Below are positions 5,589 to 6,468 of a stretch of DNA of 6,468 bases, one piece after another (the first letter of the stretch is position 1; the number at the start of each line of letters is the position of its first letter). Source of the stretch: a bacterium (GTDB lineage: Bacteria; Chlamydiota; Chlamydiia; Chlamydiales; JAFEGQ01); NCBI GenBank assembly GCA_021809305.1, contig JAKBAF010000077.1, positions 1 to 6,468 of the forward strand, written 5' to 3'. Made by a program: the position numbers and the translations under genes. The notes under the pieces are model-generated. The model ran no database searches, was not told where the DNA came from, and was given only the letters and a program-made list of their open reading frames with translations.

Positions 5589-6140
5589 TTACGGGCACTG
5601 TGCCGCTTTTCTCACATAATGGTCCTGAAACACTGCAGAGCCGAAATCAGTTGAATGCAGCTTGATCAATTCATCCCTTTGCAGGGCATCTCTTAGGGTC
5701 TTTAATGGAATTCCATTCTTAAGAATAGTAGGGAAGATCGTCACAATGAACTCATCGATTCGCCCTTGGCTATAAAACGCGTCAATCAACTCAGAGCCTC
5801 CTACGATCCATAATTTTTTTATGTTTCTGCTCTCCAGTCCACGAATAAATCCTTGGATGTCATTAGAAACAAATTCAATCTCTTCGTTTGAAGATTCCAT
5901 GGGTTTGCGAGTGAAGATATAGGAGAGTTTTCCTGGATATGGCCAATCGCCAAATCCCAAGATTTGCTCGTATGTCTTTCTTCCGATTGCAAGAGCATCG
6001 ACCGAATCGTAAAATTCATGATAGCCGTAGTCCTGCCCACCTGTTTCCGCCAAAGACTGCGGCAGCCAATCAACGCCTCCATTTTCATCTGCGATGTAGC
6101 CATCCTTGCTTGTCGCTATATACAGTACAATCTTAGTCAT
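5589..6140 (-). CDS. Dihydrofolate reductase-like protein (RibD C-terminal domain family)
   Basis: A cytoplasmic NAD(P)H-dependent-type oxidoreductase of 183 residues with the fold shared by dihydrofolate reductase and the C-terminal domain of RibD. Visible are the opening strand with SKDGYIAD (11-18), the DALAIGRKTYE block (48-58) that packs against the cofactor, the nucleotide-binding WIVGGSELI (111-119) and DEFIVTIFPTIL plus GIPL (129-146). Single-domain members are common accessory proteins, often called 'dihydrofolate reductase family protein', and are not thought to replace the housekeeping enzyme; the substrate is unknown. The ATG immediately follows the TAA of the upstream TetR gene (no base between), and its SD, AGAGGG (6147-6152), lies inside the end of that gene, so the two are probably translationally coupled. 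That placement suggests the regulator controls this enzyme. No defect is seen. Confidence 0.9.
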   Translation of the reverse strand: MTKIVLYIATSKDGYIADENGGVDWLPQSLAETGGQDYGYHEFYDSVDALAIGRKTYEQILGFGDWPYPGKLSYIFTRKPMESSNEEIEFVSNDIQGFIRGLESRNIKKLWIVGGSELIDAFYSQGRIDEFIVTIFPTILKNGIPLKTLRDALQRDELIKLHSTDFGSAVFQDHYVRKAAQCP

Positions 6141-6467
6141 TTAAGGCCCTCTTTTGATTCTATATCTTGAGATGAACATCTCTTTCATTTGTTGCAGAGG
6201 GTAATCTTTAGGACTTAATATGTACTCTAGGGAAATTCCCTGAATGGTAGAGCGCAGAAAAACGGCTTCTAACTCTGGATTTGCAAACCCTAGATCTTTA
6301 AGCAATTTCTCCTCTGCTAAGAATTGCTGATCAAACTGAGCTCGATATTTTTCCATTGCTTTACTGATAGCACGCGCTCCATCAGCGTGCAGATAAAGGG
6401 CATTATAAAAACGGAGTTCGTCTGTTTTTTCCACAAGCTCATCGGAAACAAAATTAATTAAAAAACT
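6141..6467 (-). CDS. Probable TetR/AcrR family regulator, C-terminal part (5' end beyond window)
   Basis: The reverse strand is open from the right edge to TAA at 6143-6141, giving 108 residues that end YRIKRGP. A GTG at about 6434 could start a shorter frame, but the reading frame is open to the edge and has no SD there, so I read this as the tail of a longer gene. The segment is mostly helical and charged, with KAMEKYRAQFDQQFLAEEKLL (37-57, K to L without gaps) and an ending pattern STIQGISLEYILSPKDYPL plus MKEMFISRY (94-102) like the C-terminal ligand-binding/dimerisation domain of TetR-type repressors. The DNA-binding helix-turn-helix, which would prove the family, is outside the window, so the call rests on the tail and on its coupling with the reductase gene. 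If right, it would sense a small molecule and repress its own operon. Confidence 0.6.
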   Translation of the reverse strand, partial: SFLINFVSDELVEKTDELRFYNALYLHADGARAISKAMEKYRAQFDQQFLAEEKLLKDLGFANPELEAVFLRSTIQGISLEYILSPKDYPLQQMKEMFISRYRIKRGP

Positions 6468-6468
6468 C

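Noticed and set aside
1..6468. CRISPR array, toxin-antitoxin pair, restriction or phage-defence module
   Set aside because: No repeat-spacer pattern, no defence-type domains and no small paired toxin/antitoxin genes were found; all ten genes fit common enzyme, transporter or regulator families.

Overview
The window is bacterial DNA: short intergenic gaps, Shine-Dalgarno (SD) sequences such as AAGGAGG and GGAGGGA, and mostly ATG starts. It carries ten protein-coding genes, eight complete and one cut off at each edge. I see no rRNA, tRNA, CRISPR array, insertion sequence or phage gene. The organism cannot be fixed from this sequence. The left-edge MFS transporter resembles, from memory, a permease type common in amoeba-associated bacteria such as Legionella/Coxiella and Chlamydia-related lineages. 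A GT61-type glycosyltransferase with a secretory-looking N-terminus would fit a host-associated Gram-negative. This is a weak inference.

Layout, left to right. (1) Positions 2-712, minus: N-terminal half of an MFS transporter. (2) 851-1495, plus: phosphoribosyltransferase, diverging from the MFS gene across a 138-bp gap. (3) 1487-2152, minus: dienelactone-hydrolase-type alpha/beta hydrolase, whose end overlaps the end of the phosphoribosyltransferase gene by 9 bp. (4) 2195-2623, minus: SnoaL-like/ester-cyclase-type protein, upstream of and probably co-transcribed with the hydrolase; a hairpin lies between them. (5) 2824-3279, plus: GNAT acetyltransferase, diverging from the SnoaL-like gene. 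(6) 3248-3760, minus: NUDIX hydrolase, overlapping the GNAT gene tail to tail by 32 bp. (7) 3805-5022, minus: GT61/DUF563-like glycosyltransferase with an N-terminal hydrophobic segment, 44 bp upstream of the NUDIX gene. (8) 5196-5573, plus: VOC (glyoxalase/bleomycin-resistance fold) protein. (9) 5589-6140, minus: dihydrofolate-reductase-like (RibD C-terminal type) oxidoreductase. (10) 6141-6467, minus: C-terminal part of a probable TetR/AcrR regulator whose stop codon directly abuts the reductase start.

Functionally this looks like a chain of small soluble enzymes of broad 'housecleaning, modification or resistance' families (PRTase, alpha/beta hydrolase, SnoaL-like, GNAT, NUDIX, VOC, DHFR-like), with one regulator, one transporter and one glycosyltransferase. 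Likely transcription units are SnoaL-like to hydrolase, glycosyltransferase to NUDIX, and TetR to DHFR-like, all on the minus strand. The plus-strand genes (PRTase, GNAT, VOC) each stand alone and each converge on a minus-strand unit. Hand counts on sampled lines suggest GC falls from about 60% in parts of the first kilobase to about 40% or less in the glycosyltransferase and reductase, so the region may be assembled from different sources. I did not find convincing evidence for a new multi-gene system. The most useful leads are the glycosyltransferase, the unlinked PRTase/hydrolase pair and the abutting TetR/reductase pair.
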